Assembly (NCBI RefSeq): GCF_002259745.1
Contig: NZ_MWWW01000005.1
Coordinates: 60 to 64,059, forward strand
Reading direction: 5' to 3'
DNA: 64,000 nt
Source of the DNA: Bifidobacterium myosotis
Lineage (GTDB): Bacteria > Actinomycetota > Actinomycetes > Actinomycetales > Bifidobacteriaceae
In this document: in pieces, positions 18,631 to 27,352 of the stretch
How positions within the stretch are numbered: position 1 is the stretch's first letter
How the letters are laid out: the number at the start of each line of letters is the position of its first letter
Program-made: the position numbers and the translations under genes
The notes under the pieces: generated by a model
Seen by the model: the letters and a program-made list of their open reading frames with translations, nothing else
What the model was told of the DNA's origin: nothing
Database searches by the model: none

Positions 18631-20298
18631 ATGACCGACGTAACAACTTCATTCCCACGCCCGAACGACGAGCAGACCACAGTGCTGCGTCCCGTGGGTT
18701 TTGACGGCATGCCGAGGACTACCGCCGATACGGATGCGGCCGATACCCGTAAGCGCAGGTCCCGTATGACCCATGCGAAGCGCCGCAACAGGACCGGACT
18801 CGTGGTGCTCTTCGCCGTGCTCGCGGTGCTGCTCGCCGCGCTTATCGCCTACTTCTTCATCGGCCGCTGGTACTTCCAGGACAAGGCCGCGCCCGGCGTG
18901 CATCTGGGCAACGTGTCCGTGATGGGACAGACCAAGGACGAGCTCACCGACACCGTCAACCAGCAGGTGAAGAACACGGTGGTGAGCTTCACTGCGGACG
19001 GCAAGACCGCCAAGGCCTCCCTGAGCGATCTGGGTGTGTCCGTGGACACGTCCAAGACGGTGGACGCCCTGCTCAACGCCAAGACCGGTGATTTCGCCAA
19101 GCTCAACATCTTCGACCAGCCGCATGTGGCGCTTGCCGCCAGCACGGACAACGCCACGGCCGAACAGTACGTGACCGATGGTCTGGTGGACGAGGCCGAC
19201 CGCGTGCAGCTGACCTCCGTGAGCTACAACAAGGGCTCCCAGCAGTTCGAAGTCGTCGCCGGCAAGGATGGCAAGCAGCCGAACACGCAGACCATCACCG
19301 CCGCCGTGAAGCAGACGGTCGCCAACCCGGGCGAGCACACCACGGTCGCCGTGAAGCTGGAGACCGGCAAGGACGTCGTTGACCCGGCCGCGGCCCAGCA
19401 GGTCAGCGATGACGCCAACGCGCGTCTGGGCCTGACCATCAACCTCGGCAACACGAAGGACCGGAACATTACCATCCCGGCCGAGCAGATCGCCACGTTC
19501 CTCAAGCCGACCACCAATGTCAAGACGGGCGAGATCAGCCTCAAGGTGGACGATAAGGCCATCAGCACATACGTCGCCAGCGCCGACGTGGTCAAGGAAC
19601 TGACCGAGGAGAAGGTGACCCGCGAGGTGTACATCGCGCCGAAGTCCGAGGGCGGCCAGCGCATCGGCGCCGACAAGACCCTGGGCCAGGACGGTGTGGA
19701 GGTGACCGGCGTGGGCGATGCCCCCGCGCAGATCGCCAAGGCCCTGGAGCAGAACCAGCCGGTCGATACGGCCGTGGCGGTGAAGGACACCCCGTATGAC
19801 GTCAAGGAGGTCGAGGTCCCCCACAACTTCGACGTGGCCAATGGCGATCCGTGGGTGCATGTGAATCTGACGAACCAGACTGCCACCGCCTACCGCGGCA
19901 CCACGCCGGTCGCCACGTTCAACATCGCCTCCGGCCAGTACACGGCCGACGGTTCGCGGCTGTCCGCCACCGGAACGTTCTACGTGTACCTGAAATACGA
20001 ATCCCAGACGATGAGCGGCCCCGGCTACTCCCAGTCCGGCACCCCGTGGGTGTCCTACTACAACGGCAGCGAGGCGTTGCATGGCGTGCCCGTGTACATG
20101 TGGGGCGAGCACCCGATTTACGTCCAGCAGGGCATCCCAGGCTCCCACGGCTGCATCAACATGCAGGTGGCCGACGCCAAGTGGATGTACGACTTCGCAC
20201 CGCTCGGCACCCGTGTGGTGGTCGATGGCACCACCCCGTCCTCCGGCGAGCCGTTGCGCGCCGCCGGCCTGGATGCCACCACGTACACCGGCGCGTGA
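18631..20298 (+). CDS. L,D-transpeptidase (YkuD) with PG_binding_4 domain
   Basis: A 555-residue cell-wall enzyme anchored by one N-terminal membrane helix (about residues 55-75) after a basic cytoplasmic stretch RKRRSRMTHAKRR. A repeated PG_binding_4-like region covers about 90-390, then a YkuD catalytic domain with the HG/C site SHGCINMQ (C508). These enzymes cross-link peptidoglycan stem peptides 3-3 or attach proteins. The ATG at 18631 follows AAGGTGG closely; a GTG at 18625 overlaps that site. It is monocistronic with a terminator just downstream. Confidence 0.9.
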   Translation: MTDVTTSFPRPNDEQTTVLRPVGFDGMPRTTADTDAADTRKRRSRMTHAKRRNRTGLVVLFAVLAVLLAALIAYFFIGRWYFQDKAAPGVHLGNVSVMGQTKDELTDTVNQQVKNTVVSFTADGKTAKASLSDLGVSVDTSKTVDALLNAKTGDFAKLNIFDQPHVALAASTDNATAEQYVTDGLVDEADRVQLTSVSYNKGSQQFEVVAGKDGKQPNTQTITAAVKQTVANPGEHTTVAVKLETGKDVVDPAAAQQVSDDANARLGLTINLGNTKDRNITIPAEQIATFLKPTTNVKTGEISLKVDDKAISTYVASADVVKELTEEKVTREVYIAPKSEGGQRIGADKTLGQDGVEVTGVGDAPAQIAKALEQNQPVDTAVAVKDTPYDVKEVEVPHNFDVANGDPWVHVNLTNQTATAYRGTTPVATFNIASGQYTADGSRLSATGTFYVYLKYESQTMSGPGYSQSGTPWVSYYNGSEALHGVPVYMWGEHPIYVQQGIPGSHGCINMQVADAKWMYDFAPLGTRVVVDGTTPSSGEPLRAAGLDATTYTGA

Positions 20299-20333
20299 TG
20301 CAATAACAGCAACCGCACAGGTCATCGTAAAAG

Positions 20334-20364
20334 GAATCCCGGCACCTCATCGGTGTCGGGATTC
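20334..20364. terminator. Terminator shared by the L,D-transpeptidase and metB
   Basis: A 13-bp stem GAATCCCGGCACC / GGTGTCGGGATTC with one G-T pair and a 5-base loop, followed on the plus strand by TTCGTATTC. It lies between convergent genes. Confidence 0.8.
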
Positions 20365-20424
20365 TTCGTATTCAGGAACCGTATGCGAACCTGTGCGGAA
20401 CGCTCGCCCGCATCCGCCACGGCA

Positions 20425-21609
20425 TCAGATCCACTCGAGCGCCTGCTGCAGGTCGGCGATGAGGTCGTCGGCGTTCTCGATGCCGACCGAGATGCGCACC
20501 AGGTTCGCGGGCACCTGCAGCGTGGTACCGGCCACGGAGGCATGGGTCATGGCGGCGGGCACCTCGATGAGGCTTTCCACGCCACCCAGCGATTCGGCCA
20601 GCGTGAAGATCTGCGTGTGGTCCACGAAACGCTTGGCCGCCTCGCCGCCGGCAGCAAGCTGCACGGAGACGATGCCGCCGAAGCCGCCGTGCATCTGTCG
20701 GGCGGCGATCTCATGGCCCGGGTGGGATTCAAGGCCCGGGTACCAGACGCGCTCGATCACATCGGAGGGCTGGGATTCCAGCCATTGCGCCACCTTGAGC
20801 GCGTTGGCGCTGTGACGCTTGACGCGCAGGTCCAGGGTCTTGAGTCCGCGGATGTCCAGCCAGGAATCGAACGGGGAGGGCACCGCACCGGCCGCGTTCT
20901 GCAGGAACGCCACCTTCTCGCGAATCTCCTCGTCGTTCAGGACCACGGCGCCGCCGACCACGTCGGAGTGGCCGCCGATGTACTTGGTGGTGGAGTAGAC
21001 CACCACATCCGCACCGTCCGCGAGCGGGTGCTGCAGGGCCGGCGAGGCGAAGGTGTTGTCCACCACGACCTTCGTGCCGTACTTGTGCGCCACCTCGGCG
21101 GTGGCGGCAATGTCGGTGATGTTGAGCAGCGGGTTGGAGGGGGTCTCCACCCACACGTACTTGTACGGCTTGGCGGCGAGCGCCGCCTCCACGGCCGCCG
21201 TGTCGGTGATGTCCACCACGTCGAGGCCCACGCCCCACGGCACGAACACCTTGGCCAGCAGACGGTAGGTGCCGCCGTACACGTCGTTGCCGAGCAGGAT
21301 ATTGTCTCCCGGCAGGATGGTGGAACGCAGCAGCACGTCGATGGCGGCGAGGCCGGAGGCGAAGCTCAGCGCGTACTTGGCGCCCTCGACGGCCGCGAGC
21401 TGCTCGTCGAAGCTGGTGCGCGTGGGGTTGATGGAACGCGAGTAGTCATGTCCGCCCCTGAGGCCCAGCACGCCGTCCTGCTTGAACGTGGAGGTGGCGA
21501 AGATCGGGATCACGACGGCGCCGGTCGTGGGATCCGGCTCCTGACCGGCGTGGATGGCACGGGTGGCGAGGGCGGTATCGGCGAACTTGGCGTTGTATTC
21601 AGCGGACAT
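20425..21609 (-). CDS. metB: Cystathionine gamma-synthase/lyase (Cys/Met metabolism PLP enzyme)
   Basis: A 394-residue PLP enzyme of the Cys/Met metabolism family. The PLP lysine is in STTKYIGGHSDVVGG, and the substrate region YSRSINPTRTSFDEQLAAVEG is typical of cystathionine gamma-synthase, though gamma-lyase and gamma-synthase cannot be separated by eye. Gamma-synthase joins cysteine to an activated homoserine to make cystathionine. It lies 136 bases downstream of a cysteine synthase/cystathionine beta-synthase gene on the same strand, so the pair covers cysteine-homocysteine interconversion. Confidence 0.88.
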   Translation of the reverse strand: MSAEYNAKFADTALATRAIHAGQEPDPTTGAVVIPIFATSTFKQDGVLGLRGGHDYSRSINPTRTSFDEQLAAVEGAKYALSFASGLAAIDVLLRSTILPGDNILLGNDVYGGTYRLLAKVFVPWGVGLDVVDITDTAAVEAALAAKPYKYVWVETPSNPLLNITDIAATAEVAHKYGTKVVVDNTFASPALQHPLADGADVVVYSTTKYIGGHSDVVGGAVVLNDEEIREKVAFLQNAAGAVPSPFDSWLDIRGLKTLDLRVKRHSANALKVAQWLESQPSDVIERVWYPGLESHPGHEIAARQMHGGFGGIVSVQLAAGGEAAKRFVDHTQIFTLAESLGGVESLIEVPAAMTHASVAGTTLQVPANLVRISVGIENADDLIADLQQALEWI

Positions 21610-21745
21610 GATGGTGGTTCCTTTCGGTGTGTTCGTATTCGAGGGTAATTCAGGGATGGATGATGGACTGATGACGGATGGGCGTGTTGGCGTCAGCGGG
21701 TATCAGTGTTATTGATGACCGGTTATGGGTTATGGGAGGGACCGG

Positions 21746-22771
21746 TCAGGCCAAATACTGCGCGGCGAGCGACGGCTTGGCGGTCCGGTCTACGATGTCG
21801 CCGTATCCGTTGGCGCGCATCCAGTCGTCGTTGAAGATCTTCTCGAGGTAGCTGCGGCCCGAATCGGGGGCCAGGACCACCACGATCTGGTTCTCGTCCA
21901 GATCGTTGGCGAGCGCGTACTTGATGGCGCTGGCCACGGCCATGCCGGACGAGCCGCCGACCAGCAGCGCCTCCTCGCCCGCGAGCCTGCGGGTCATCTC
22001 GAAGGCCTCGGCGTCATTGACCTTGACGATGTCGTCGGTGATGTTGCGGTCGAAGGCCTTGGGATAGAAGTCCTCCCCCACGCCCTCGATGTCGTACTGG
22101 TGGACCTCGGCGAGCGAGTCGGCTGAGTAGATGGAGCCCTCCGGGTCCGAGCCGATCACCTTGACCGCGCCGTTCGACGCCTCCTTCAGGTACTTGCCGG
22201 TGCCGGAGATCGTGCCGCCGGTGCCGATGCCCGCCACGAAGTGCGTGACCTTGTGGTCGGTGGCCTCCCAGATCTCCGGGCCGGTGGTGTAGTAGTGGCT
22301 TTCCGGGCCGTTCGGGTTGTCGTACTGGTTCGGACGGAAGCCGCCGGGAATCTCGTTGGCGAGGCGTTCGGCCACCTGATAGTAGGAGCGCGGGTCGTCC
22401 GGGCCGGCGTCGGTGGGGGTCACGATGACTTCGGCGCCGTACGCGCGCAGCACCGCACGCTTGGATTCGGAAACCTTGTCCGGCAGGGTGAAAATCGTGC
22501 GGTAGCCGCGCTGCTGGGCCACGAGCGCCAGTCCGACGCCGGTGTTGCCGGACGTGGGCTCGACGATCACGCCGCCGGGCTTCAACTGTCCGGACTTCTC
22601 GGCGGCGTCGATGATGCGCTCGGCGATGCGGTCCTTGGAGGAGCCGCCGGGGTTGAAGTATTCGACCTTGACGGCGATGGTGGCCTTGACGCCGAGCGAC
22701 TGCGGGATGTGATTGAGCTTGACGAGCGGGGTGTTGCCGATGAGTTCCGCGAGGCTGTTGTGGATGGTCAT
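21746..22771 (-). CDS. cysK: Cysteine synthase / cystathionine beta-synthase
   Basis: A 341-residue PLP enzyme of fold type II. The PLP lysine is in NPGGSSKDRIAERI, the phosphate cradle is EPTSGNTGVGLA and later GTGGTISGTGKYL. Length and the insert with the PRSYYQVAERLANEIPGG stretch resemble catalytic cores of cystathionine beta-synthases that lack CBS regulatory domains; O-acetylserine sulfhydrylase is the alternative. The start at 22771 (MTIHNSLAEL) is preceded by AAAGGA; the frame runs 76 codons further up but without family similarity. Likely cotranscribed with metB. Confidence 0.88.
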   Translation of the reverse strand: MTIHNSLAELIGNTPLVKLNHIPQSLGVKATIAVKVEYFNPGGSSKDRIAERIIDAAEKSGQLKPGGVIVEPTSGNTGVGLALVAQQRGYRTIFTLPDKVSESKRAVLRAYGAEVIVTPTDAGPDDPRSYYQVAERLANEIPGGFRPNQYDNPNGPESHYYTTGPEIWEATDHKVTHFVAGIGTGGTISGTGKYLKEASNGAVKVIGSDPEGSIYSADSLAEVHQYDIEGVGEDFYPKAFDRNITDDIVKVNDAEAFEMTRRLAGEEALLVGGSSGMAVASAIKYALANDLDENQIVVVLAPDSGRSYLEKIFNDDWMRANGYGDIVDRTAKPSLAAQYLA

Positions 22772-23307
22772 GATGGAGGTCCTTTGCTGTACGGGGTGAT
22801 TGGTTTCGACTGATTGTCCATGCTGACTGTCGTGAACCGACGTCCCCGGCGAGCGGAGGAGCGATGATGACCGTTGATTGAGATTCGTGTGGGATTCGTT
22901 GGGCTGCCAAGGATGATTGCCGCGCGGCGTTCGCCGTTTCACCGTTTTGCCCGGTGGTGGTTCCCATCCGTTGTGCGTGCGTCTCGACCGATGCGCCATA
23001 ATACGCCATGGCTTCGGGTACGGAACACTTCCATACCGTGATTCATCGGAGACAACTGCGGCGACCGCCGCGATTCGAATGCTCTATCTCAAGTTATGCG
23101 TCACTGACCGCTCGCCCTGGGGCGTCGGTTAGCGACAACAACATGAGATGAACTGCATGCTTCATAGCGTAGCACAGCCCACGACCTCCGCGTGTCGCCC
23201 CGGGCGCACCGGCGGCCCGGTCACGCCGCCCGGTCACGAACCCGGTACTCTCGACGCATGGCCAATATCGTGACGGAACATGACGCCGGCGGCGATGAGC
23301 GCACCGT
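22772..23307. other. 536-base gene-free stretch upstream of cysK
   Basis: No protein or RNA gene was recognised. On the minus strand a TATTAT hexamer at about 22997-23002 could be a -10 element for cysK, but its -35 is poor. A GC-rich segment with a repeated CCCGGTCACG word lies at 23217-23240. A sulfur-metabolism riboswitch would be plausible here but no known fold was recognised. Confidence 0.4.
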
Positions 23308-24381
23308 TTATAGCGACGCGGCGGCGATGAGTTGCCGGGTGTAGTCGGACTGAGGGTCTCCGAGCACAGCCGCCGTAGGTCCGGACTCGACCACGCGGCC
23401 TTCATTCAGCACGACGATGCGGTCGGCGATATGCTGCACCACGCCCAGATCATGGGAGACCATGATGATGGCAGGACGAATCGGCTGGCCGGTGGCAGGG
23501 TCAAGGACTCGGGAGCCCTCACCGGAGAGAATCGACTGGAAGGTCTCGAGAATCCGGACGCGGGCGGCCACGTCGATGGCGCTCATCGGCTCGTCGGCGA
23601 GAATCACACGCGGCTCGTTGACGATGGCGCGGGCGATGGCGACGCGCTGGGCCTGCCCGCCGGACAGGTCGCACGGGTAGCGGCCAAGGAACATGCGCGG
23701 GTCGAGTCCCACGCGGGCCAGCGCCTGCACGGTCTTGCCCTCCACCTCGTCGGCCGCGAAGCCAAGCGCGCGCCGACGCAACCACAACGGTTCGGACACC
23801 GACCGCTCGACCGTCCAACGCGGGTCAAGCGAACCGTACGGGTCCTGGAACACGATGGACGACTCGGCACGCAAGGCCTTCATCCCGGCCGAGCCCCGGC
23901 TCACCTCGGCACCGCGATACACGATGGTCCCGGAGTCTGCGGCGGCCAGACCAAGCAAGATGCGGGTGAACGTGGTCTTGCCCGACCCGGATGCGCCAAT
24001 CACCGCAAGGCACTCCCCCGGTTGCACGTCGGCGGAGACATCGAACAGCACCTGTCGGCGCGGGGCACGGCCGAATCCCGACAGGCCGCGATGCATGTCG
24101 CGGGCCGCGAACGAAGCGTTGATGCTGCGCGCGGTGAGCAGGGGCGGCTCTGCGCCGGCACCGGTATCGGTATCAACATCAGCATCGGCAGTGTGCGGCA
24201 TGGAATCCGATTCCCTTTCGGAGCCGGAAGCCCGGCCGTCGTCCGTCCGTTGGCCCCGAAGGATCCGGGATGGCGGACGTACCAAGGATGCCGAGGACGC
24301 CAGAGGCGTCCGGGCCGCATCGTCTCCGGTCTCGCGCCCAAGACGCTTCTCCCGGTCGGAGGACAAAGTCGTCTGCGTCAT
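23308..24381 (-). CDS. dppF: Oligopeptide ABC transporter ATPase (DppF/OppF type)
   Basis: A 357-residue ATPase of the Dpp/Opp family. Walker A is IGASGSGKTTF, the signature LSGGQAQR, Walker B VILADEPMS and H-loop IMVSHDLGV. The first 95 residues are a hydrophilic low-complexity extension (repeated D, T, A, G) not usual in the family. The ATG overlaps the stop of the upstream ATPase gene as ATGA and has GAAGGGGG before it. It is the last gene of a five-gene operon for peptide import. Confidence 0.9.
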   Translation of the reverse strand: MTQTTLSSDREKRLGRETGDDAARTPLASSASLVRPPSRILRGQRTDDGRASGSERESDSMPHTADADVDTDTGAGAEPPLLTARSINASFAARDMHRGLSGFGRAPRRQVLFDVSADVQPGECLAVIGASGSGKTTFTRILLGLAAADSGTIVYRGAEVSRGSAGMKALRAESSIVFQDPYGSLDPRWTVERSVSEPLWLRRRALGFAADEVEGKTVQALARVGLDPRMFLGRYPCDLSGGQAQRVAIARAIVNEPRVILADEPMSAIDVAARVRILETFQSILSGEGSRVLDPATGQPIRPAIIMVSHDLGVVQHIADRIVVLNEGRVVESGPTAAVLGDPQSDYTRQLIAAASL

Positions 24382-25169
24382 CGAACCCCCTTCCCGATGC
24401 CGGCATGCAACGTCAGGTTGCGTGCTGCGGAGACCAACCGTCGCGTCTCGACGGTCTTCGGCGCGGCGAGCAGGTCGGCCGTATTCCCCGACTCCACAAT
24501 ACGTCCGGCGTCCAACACATAGCATCGGGACGTGGCGCGGGCGAGCACCGAGAAATCATGGGTGATGAATAGCAAGGACGCACCCGCGCCGTCCACGAGC
24601 GAGGTCAGCAAATCCACTATCTGGCGCTGCGTGATGGAGTCAAGCGCCGTGGTCGGCTCGTCGGCGATGATGAGGCGCGGCGAGGTGACGAGCGCCGTAG
24701 CGATGCCGACGCGCTGCTGCTGTCCGCCGGACAGCTCATGCGGGTATTTGCCGGCCGTCTCCCCCGGTAGCCCGACCTTGTCGAGCATGGCCGCCACGCG
24801 TTCGGCCCGTTCGGCCTTGCTGAGGTCGTAGTGCAGCCGCAACGGCAGTGCGATCTGCTGTCCCACGGTCATCACCGGGTTGAGCGATGCGGCCGGATTC
24901 TGGAACACCGTGCCCACGTATCGGCCACGAAGGTCGGCGAGTGTGCGTTCCGACGCTCCGATTACCTCGGTGCCGCCCAGCGTTATCGAACCTGACGCCG
25001 TCGCGCTCTGCGGCAGCAGTCCCAGTATGGCCTTGGAAATCATCGACTTGCCGGAGCCGGAGGAGCCGATGAGCCCCACCCGCTCGCCGTCGGCGATGCT
25101 CAGATCCACGTCGGAGACGATCACGCGACCGCCGATGGCGACGCCAAGTCCACGGATGTCAACGCTCAC
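24378..25169 (-). CDS. dppD: Oligopeptide ABC transporter ATPase (DppD/OppD type)
   Basis: A 263-residue ATPase with Walker A IGSSGSGKSMI, signature LSGGQQQR, Walker B LIIADEPTTALD and H-loop FITHDFSV. The C-terminal extension typical of DppD is short. It overlaps its neighbours on both sides (ATGA type), so it is translationally coupled with the permease upstream and the second ATPase downstream. Confidence 0.9.
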   Translation of the reverse strand: MSVDIRGLGVAIGGRVIVSDVDLSIADGERVGLIGSSGSGKSMISKAILGLLPQSATASGSITLGGTEVIGASERTLADLRGRYVGTVFQNPAASLNPVMTVGQQIALPLRLHYDLSKAERAERVAAMLDKVGLPGETAGKYPHELSGGQQQRVGIATALVTSPRLIIADEPTTALDSITQRQIVDLLTSLVDGAGASLLFITHDFSVLARATSRCYVLDAGRIVESGNTADLLAAPKTVETRRLVSAARNLTLHAGIGKGVR

Positions 25170-26185
25170 CGTGCGCTCCTTCCGGTCATGACCGCAGTAT
25201 CCGGCACATCCTCGGCACGTCTCTGTGCCGTATCGGCCTCGTCATTGTCAATGCCATCGGCATCGCCGTCGCCGTCATCGCCGTGCCCGGCGGGTACCAC
25301 AGCGCCCGCCTGCCGCAGCCGCAGCGCAGGGTTGGACACCGGGTCGATGGCGTCGCGCAGCACGTCACCGAACACGTTCAACGCCACGACAACCAGCGTG
25401 ACGATCAGACCCGGCCACAGCACGGTAAGAGGAAATACATTGATGAGCTTGACCGAGGTGGCCAGCGAATGCCCCCAGCTCGGCACGCCGGAGGGCACGC
25501 CGATGCCGAGGTAGGTCAGGCCCGATTCGGCAAGCACCGCCGTGCCAGCCGACAGCGAGAGCTGCACGGCCAGCACCGGAAGGATGTTGGGGATGATGTG
25601 GCTGGTCAGCACCCGCCAGCCGCTCGCGCCATTGGACCGCGCCGATTCCACGTAGGACGAGCGGGCGGCCAGCACTGCGGCGGGCCGGGCCACACGCGCC
25701 AGATTGAGTCCGTACCCGAATCCGCAGGCGATGACGATCACGGTGACCGACGCGCCGAGCGGCACCGCCAGAATCAGCGCCACGAGCACCGTGGGGATGG
25801 AGATCAGCGCATCGACCGCCACAACGGTGGCATTGGAAAGCGCGGCGTGGCGGGCCACCATCGCGGCGACCAGCGCAAGCCCCCATACGGCGGAGAGCGC
25901 GACGGTAAGCAGCACGATGAGCAGATTGGTACGAGAGCCGGCCATGAGCCAGCTGAACACGTCCGAGCCGGTGCCGTCGGTGCCGAGCCAGTGGTCGGCG
26001 GACGGCTTGGCCCAGACGTGGTAGCCGTCGGTGGCCCACAGGGATTGCGGCGTCCAGACGAGCGAGATCGCGGCGACCAGCACCCACAATGCCAGCACAA
26101 TCAGCGCGAATCGGCCTTCGCCGCGGCGCCACATGGACTTGAAGATGATGACCGGTGTGGAGGGGGCAGTCGGCGAAACGGTCAT
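25166..26185 (-). CDS. dppC: Oligopeptide ABC transporter permease (DppC type)
   Basis: A 339-residue inner-membrane permease. The N-terminal helix (FALIVLALWVLVAAISLVW) and the conserved HWLGTDGTGSDVFSWLMAGSR-like loop (here DHWLGTDGTGSDVF) are typical of DppC. The EAA loop reads ARSNGASGWRVLTSHIIPN. The start at 26185 overlaps the stop of dppB and has CGGAGGTG before it; an upstream extension of 181 codons in the same frame lies inside dppB and is a shadow. The C-terminal 50 residues are Asp-rich and hydrophilic. Confidence 0.9.
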   Translation of the reverse strand: MTVSPTAPSTPVIIFKSMWRRGEGRFALIVLALWVLVAAISLVWTPQSLWATDGYHVWAKPSADHWLGTDGTGSDVFSWLMAGSRTNLLIVLLTVALSAVWGLALVAAMVARHAALSNATVVAVDALISIPTVLVALILAVPLGASVTVIVIACGFGYGLNLARVARPAAVLAARSSYVESARSNGASGWRVLTSHIIPNILPVLAVQLSLSAGTAVLAESGLTYLGIGVPSGVPSWGHSLATSVKLINVFPLTVLWPGLIVTLVVVALNVFGDVLRDAIDPVSNPALRLRQAGAVVPAGHGDDGDGDADGIDNDEADTAQRRAEDVPDTAVMTGRSAR

Positions 26186-27159
26186 GCGTTCACCTCCGAA
26201 AGGTTTGCGGCGGTTTTCAACCGGGGGTCGAGAAGACGGTGGAGCACGTCCACCACGAGACCAATGGCGAGGAAGAACGCGGCGAGCAGGAACAGCTCGC
26301 TCTGCACGGCGATGAGGTCGCGATTGCCGACGTCCGTGACGAGCCCATTGCCGATGCCGGGCAGGGCGAACAGGTTCTCGATAACCATCACGCCGGTGAT
26401 CATCGAAGCGAACGTGAGGCCGATTACCGAGACCAGCTGCGGGGTGGCGAGCCGCAGTCCCACGCGCAGCACGGCCTGGGGCCGGGTCATGCCGCAGGAG
26501 CGGGCCATGTCGATGTAGCCGGAGCCGGCCAGATCGCCCAATGCGGCACGGGTGTAGCGCATCAGGGATGCGCCGACGATGATGCCGACCGTGAGCGCTG
26601 GCAGTATCAGCGACAGCAACGCCTTGCCCGGCGCGGCCCAGCCGTCGAGCGGGAACCCCTGCGAGGGCAGTATGCCAATCAGGCCCACGCCCCGTCCGAA
26701 CAGCAGGATGAGCAGCATGCCGCCCCACAGGGCGGGCACGGCGCCGCCGACGATGGCCAGCATGTGGAACATGCCGCGCACCCGGGGCGAACGGGCCAGC
26801 ACGGCCGCGCAGCCCAACGGCAGCCCGATGGCGAGCGCGACAAGCAGCCCCGCGATGATGAGCGGGAAGGTGATGGAGGCCCGCGCGGCGACCAACGCGG
26901 TCACGGAGCGGCCGGTCAGGATCGACGTACCGAAGTCGCCGCGGACGAGCGCGCCCATCCAGTCGAGGTATTGTGCCGTCAACGGACGGTTCAGGCCCAG
27001 TTGCTCGCGCAATTGGGCCGCCTTCTCGGGCGGGGCGTTCACGCCAGCCATGATGGAGGCCACGTCGCCGGGCAGGATGCGCAGCGCCGCGAATACCACG
27101 ACGGACAGGCCGAACAACGCCGCCGCGAACAGCAGCAGTCGGCGGACGACGAATCGCAT
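26182..27159 (-). CDS. dppB: Oligopeptide ABC transporter permease (DppB type)
   Basis: A 325-residue permease beginning MRFVVRRLLLFAAALFGLSVVVF, the usual DppB N-terminal helix, followed by the periplasmic segment with LREQLGLNRPLTAQYLDWM and six membrane spans. The EAA motif is ARSCGMTRPQAVLRVGLR. It is the first permease after the binding protein, with a 193-base gap containing two terminator-like repeats, so expression relative to the binding protein is probably reduced. Confidence 0.92.
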   Translation of the reverse strand: MRFVVRRLLLFAAALFGLSVVVFAALRILPGDVASIMAGVNAPPEKAAQLREQLGLNRPLTAQYLDWMGALVRGDFGTSILTGRSVTALVAARASITFPLIIAGLLVALAIGLPLGCAAVLARSPRVRGMFHMLAIVGGAVPALWGGMLLILLFGRGVGLIGILPSQGFPLDGWAAPGKALLSLILPALTVGIIVGASLMRYTRAALGDLAGSGYIDMARSCGMTRPQAVLRVGLRLATPQLVSVIGLTFASMITGVMVIENLFALPGIGNGLVTDVGNRDLIAVQSELFLLAAFFLAIGLVVDVLHRLLDPRLKTAANLSEVNA

Positions 27160-27222
27160 CGCCGGTCTCCTTTCCTTGGCACTCGGATGATTTCGGAGAT
27201 CTTCTCAGTTACCTATGATGAC

Positions 27223-27332
27223 GGCTCCCCTCAGTCGCTTCGCGACAGCTCCACTCGGAGAGGGGAGCCGACCGGAGCCATTCGGGTTCGAATACTGGGT
27301 GGGAGACGGCTTCCCTCAGGGAGAGGGGAGCC
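27223..27332. repeat. Two GGCTCCCCT-type intergenic hairpin repeats
   Basis: The first copy has ends GGCTCCCCT (27223-27231) and AGGGGAGCC (27261-27269) around an inner GTCGC/GCGAC stem; the second is GGCTTCCCT (27308-27316) to AGGGGAGCC (27324-27332). They lie just after the peptide-binding protein gene and can act as terminators that separate it from dppB. The same family recurs near 45.6, 50.5, 54.7 and 56.5 kb. Confidence 0.75.
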
Positions 27333-27352
27333 GAGGTTTTCGCGAGCCGCGG

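Noticed and set aside
26186..26728. N-terminal 181-residue extension of dppC
   Set aside because: It lies inside dppB in another frame, whereas the ATG at 26185 has an RBS and the usual four-base overlap.
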